9,568 bases of DNA, from the NCBI GenBank assembly GCA_016126025.1, contig JAEFDA010000074.1, positions 1 to 9,568 of the forward strand. Direction: 5' to 3'. This document shows, in pieces, positions 7,298-9,568 of the stretch. The notes beneath the pieces are model-generated. The model saw nothing but the letters and a program-made list of their open reading frames with translations, did not search any database and was not told the origin of the DNA. Position numbers and translations under genes: made by a program. The DNA is from Nitrososphaerota archaeon (GTDB taxonomy: Archaea; Thermoproteota; Nitrososphaeria; Nitrososphaerales; Nitrosopumilaceae). How positions within the stretch are numbered: the stretch's first letter is position 1; each line of letters opens with the position of its first letter.

Positions 7298-7540
7298 ATG
7301 GAACGCAAGACGGTACTGTACGGAATTTACCTTGCCTCGGCGGCTTCGAGTAAAATCGCTGCCCTGATGCGGCTACAGCGCGTAACATCACGCGGGGAGG
7401 CGGGTAGCTACTATAACACAGTGGACCAAACCTACAGCTTGGGCGACCACCTGACTTTGTATTACATCATGCCGATGACGGACCGCTACATTCGTCCACG
7501 CGTACAGCCAAAGTTCAGTGCACGGAGTAGAACTGCATGA
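7298..7540 (+). CDS. small unrecognised protein, first gene of the HD-dNTPase operon
   Basis: An 80-residue ORF (88 if the ATG at 7274 is used) that I cannot assign to a family. It is basic near its C-terminus (RPRVQPKFSARSR), with a hydrophobic N-terminal part containing LASAASSKIAAL and a central SLGDHLTLYYIMPM segment. No signal peptide or convincing membrane helix is visible. It is supported by its context: a TATA box about 27 nt before the ATG at 7298, and a stop that overlaps the start of the YwgA-like gene as ATGA, the same junction seen between alaS and leuS. Its isoleucine codons are ATT and ATC, unlike the ATA-dominated alaS and leuS. It could be a small partner of the two genes behind it. 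It could also be chance open frame. Confidence 0.5.
   Translation: MERKTVLYGIYLASAASSKIAALMRLQRVTSRGEAGSYYNTVDQTYSLGDHLTLYYIMPMTDRYIRPRVQPKFSARSRTA
7524..7527 (+). promoter_or_regulatory. Shine-Dalgarno of the YwgA-like gene
   Basis: GGAG lies 9 nt before the ATG at 7537, inside the last codons of the small ORF. It supports that ATG as the real start and suggests translation coupled to the small ORF. Confidence 0.5.
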
Positions 7541-8055
7541 GGCCCTACGATGCTATACTACTCAACATACGGGCAAGCGGCGAGTCCGCCGTGGGAAGAA
7601 CCGTCCTGCAAAAACTCATATATCTGCAGAGCAGTCTCGGAATAAAGATCGAAGCTACATACATTCCACACTACTATGGCCCATATAGCAAGGATGTAGC
7701 AATCGCATTAGCAGATCTTGTGGCATTTGACTATGTTGACGAGAAGCGATCCAGAGAAGCCCTCGGATACGCCTACACGTTAACACATGACGGAGAGGGC
7801 ATTGCAGACGACGCGGAGAAGGAAAACAAGGAACAGTTTGAAAAAATAGAAGAGATCGTTTCCAAGTGCAGAAACTGCCTAATGCCCGGTCCGATGTCCT
7901 ATGCTGCAAAGGTGCACTATATTCTAAGCGTCGATCCAACGTTTAGACCCGAAGACGTTGCAGACATGTTTGGCTGGAAAATGGATGATCGCAAGGTACA
8001 CACCGGGCAAGAGTTGCTAAAGAGGCTTGGTCTTGACAAACACAAGCGGGTTTAG
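7537..8055 (+). CDS. YwgA-like winged-helix protein, partner of the HD dNTPase
   Basis: A 172-residue protein resembling Bacillus YwgA. The N-terminal half has GRTVLQKLIYL (20-30) and HYYGPYSKDV (45-54), then a wing-like YAYTLTHDGEGI segment. This is the layout of a winged helix-turn-helix also seen in Panacea/DUF4065-type proteins, whose members include antitoxins and proteolytic adaptors. The C-terminal half is charged and helical (EKENKEQFEKIEEIVSK) with no known motif. From memory, B. subtilis ywgA lies next to ywfO, which encodes an HD phosphohydrolase, as the two do here, so a functional pair is likely. It may bind DNA, or bind and restrain the dNTPase; the sequence cannot decide. It overlaps the small ORF by ATGA, and the HD gene starts inside its last codons. 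Confidence 0.75.
   Translation: MRPYDAILLNIRASGESAVGRTVLQKLIYLQSSLGIKIEATYIPHYYGPYSKDVAIALADLVAFDYVDEKRSREALGYAYTLTHDGEGIADDAEKENKEQFEKIEEIVSKCRNCLMPGPMSYAAKVHYILSVDPTFRPEDVADMFGWKMDDRKVHTGQELLKRLGLDKHKRV
8021..8025 (+). promoter_or_regulatory. Shine-Dalgarno selecting a TTG start for the HD gene
   Basis: AGAGG inside the end of the YwgA-like gene lies 7 nt before the TTG at 8033, the same spacing as the leuS site. It is only 1 nt from the alternative TTG at 8027, which makes 8033 the better start. No ATG occurs in frame before the conserved HD-family N-terminus. Confidence 0.5.
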
Positions 8056-9322
8056 GCACAAGTCATTCAGGGATCCGCTGTATGGATTCATAGGGCTGTC
8101 TGAAAAGGAGGTCAAATTGGTAGACAGCAAAGTATTCCGTAGACTGCACAGGATTAAACAGTTATCTCATGCCCATTTGGTGTATCCATCCGCATTGCAC
8201 ACTAGGTTCGAACATTCTCTAGGGGCCATGCACATAGCAGGCAGAATGTGTGACGAGCTTGGCCTTGAGAAAAAGGTGGTGAGACAGGCTGCGCTGCTAC
8301 ACGACATTGGACACGGACCGTTTTCGCACCTGTTTGAGAGCATCCTGGAGAAGGTCAATCCTGGCATAGATAACATACATGAAGAGATCACCAAAATGAT
8401 AATAGACGGTGACCGAGAGATAGACAGCATACTAGGATCAGGCAAGAAGGAGGTCATAGAGATATTACGCCCAAAAAGCAAGATGGATTTCAAGAGTCCA
8501 ACTCTGTGCGCAGACGTTGTATCAGGAAGTCTAGACGCAGACAAAATGGATTACCTACGGCGGGATTCGTATTTTCTTGGGGTATCCTACGGCATGTTTG
8601 ATCTGGAGAGGGTGATCTACACGTTGAGGCCCACCCCCGGCAACTATCCTTCCCTGGGCATAGACATTAGAGGAAAGGATGCGGTAGAGAGTTACAGGCT
8701 GGCCAGGCACCTCATGCACACCCAAGTCTACGAACACCACACGCGTCTGGCGGCAGACCGAATGTTCTTGCAAGCACTAGACAGCGCAATATACGAGGAA
8801 GGTGTTATTGCGCCAGACATGTTGAACTTAAACTGCAGTGAGTTCCTAGATCACTACACAAAATTGGATGATAATTCCATCTGTGAACTGATTATGAGGG
8901 ATCCACGAGCCAAAAAATCCAAGAACATCCTTGAGCGCATCAGGCAGCGAAAGCTACCCAAGCGCGCATGTCAATTCTCCAGCATAGACATAAAGCCGGA
9001 GACTAAAAAACGCCTCCTAGTGGCGGAGCAAAGCGAGTTGAATTCTATTGCAGAACAAGTGGCGGAAGAACTGAAAGTCCAACCCCATGAGATTATCTTC
9101 CACGAGTCAAGAATAACCATAAAACTCTACGACGAGGGCGACATACCGCTGATCACTGGCAAGAGAGTCCAAGATCTTAAGCAGATTTCACCAATCACTG
9201 CAAAGGACACCGTCGTGATGTTCTACGTATTTGGGCCCCCCGAGGTTGGCCTAGATAAAATTTGTTCTAAAGTTGCCGATGTGCTGGATGTCAAGCCGGA
9301 AGAAGTATGCAGATTCAAGTAA
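8033..9322 (+). CDS. HD-domain dNTP triphosphohydrolase, SAMHD1/YwfO family
   Basis: A 429-residue protein of the family that hydrolyses dNTPs to deoxynucleoside and triphosphate. The HD metal site is complete: H61 in RFEHS, H90-D91 in LLHDIGHGPFSH, and D170 in LDADKMDY. Positions matching SAMHD1 nucleotide contacts are also kept: Q43-L44, R58, H99, H116, K171, Y174 and D178 correspond to its Q149-L150, R164, H215, H233, K312, Y315 and D319. So it should be catalytically active on dNTPs. The C-terminal 100 residues or so are an unassigned alpha/beta region that differs from SAMHD1. There is no SAM domain. The TTG at 8033 (alternative 8027) lies within the YwgA-like gene, an overlap of 23 bases, so translation is coupled. 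Length matches YwfO (about 430). It may balance dNTP pools or starve phage replication. Base composition is lower in GC than in alaS and leuS. Confidence 0.9.
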   Translation: MTNTSGFRHKSFRDPLYGFIGLSEKEVKLVDSKVFRRLHRIKQLSHAHLVYPSALHTRFEHSLGAMHIAGRMCDELGLEKKVVRQAALLHDIGHGPFSHLFESILEKVNPGIDNIHEEITKMIIDGDREIDSILGSGKKEVIEILRPKSKMDFKSPTLCADVVSGSLDADKMDYLRRDSYFLGVSYGMFDLERVIYTLRPTPGNYPSLGIDIRGKDAVESYRLARHLMHTQVYEHHTRLAADRMFLQALDSAIYEEGVIAPDMLNLNCSEFLDHYTKLDDNSICELIMRDPRAKKSKNILERIRQRKLPKRACQFSSIDIKPETKKRLLVAEQSELNSIAEQVAEELKVQPHEIIFHESRITIKLYDEGDIPLITGKRVQDLKQISPITAKDTVVMFYVFGPPEVGLDKICSKVADVLDVKPEEVCRFK

Positions 9323-9568
9323 TGCTGCACGAGTAGGCATCAGACAAATGTATGGCCGTATGAGCGATATAAAAAAATGATAAGAGTGTAATAAAAAATA
9401 TTCCTGATTCCACACCTATAGCTCCGAGTAAAAGTTTCTAGAGTGTTCGGTCCATTTAGCCAAATTATTACTTAAAGTCACGTGTAGGATGTCGTATCAC
9501 AGTTAATGAAAAAGTGACAGTCATCTAACCGATGCAGATACGATCTTATACATGATTTGGGACTTAGT
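9323..9568. other. AT-rich intergenic region, no convincing gene
   Basis: Only very short open frames occur. Between 9366 and 9401 there are two A-runs on the + strand (T-runs on the minus strand), which could end a minus-strand transcript entering from the right. GATATAAAAAAA at 9366-9376 is also TATA-like on the + strand, but no reading frame follows it. On the minus strand a frame is open from the window edge to a TGA at 9523-9521 (15 residues), possibly the end of a gene outside the window. No tRNA, CRISPR or attachment site was seen. Confidence 0.4.

Noticed and set aside
7286..9322. Insertion sequence or integrase-borne island
   Set aside because: No transposase or recombinase gene, terminal inverted repeats or tRNA attachment site is visible in the window.

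Overview
The window looks archaeal, most likely a Thaumarchaeota (Nitrososphaeria) member of the marine/sponge-symbiont kind such as Cenarchaeum. This is inferred from several points. The AlaRS has the archaeal N-terminal Cys-cluster extension. The LeuRS is of the archaeal/eukaryotic type. Isoleucine is mostly ATA in otherwise GC-rich genes. TATA boxes sit about 27 nt before start codons, giving leaderless starts. The genus cannot be fixed from sequence reading alone.

Layout: bases 3-86 are probably the 3' end of an unrecognised + strand gene. After a short gap with a candidate promoter comes a two-gene aminoacyl-tRNA synthetase operon, alaS (250-2835) and leuS (2832-5627). The two overlap by ATGA, and a strong Shine-Dalgarno lies inside the end of alaS. 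Facing leuS tail to tail is a minus-strand gene (7192-5759) for an exported protein: signal peptide, transglutaminase-like Cys-His-Glu domain, then about 46 pentapeptide repeats. A short divergent promoter region (7193-7297) with tandem TATA-like repeats separates it from a second + strand operon. That operon holds an 80-residue orphan ORF, a YwgA-like winged-helix protein and an HD-domain dNTP phosphohydrolase of the SAMHD1/YwfO family, each overlapping the next. The last 246 bases are AT-rich with no convincing gene.

The left half is housekeeping translation machinery. The right half is accessory-looking: visibly more AT-rich, with relaxed isoleucine codon choice, so the three-gene operon may have been acquired laterally. 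The YwgA-like plus HD dNTPase pair retains every catalytic and nucleotide-contacting residue I can map from SAMHD1. It is the best candidate for an interesting system, either dNTP-pool control or nucleotide-depletion defence with an associated regulator. The secreted transglutaminase-pentapeptide fusion is the second.
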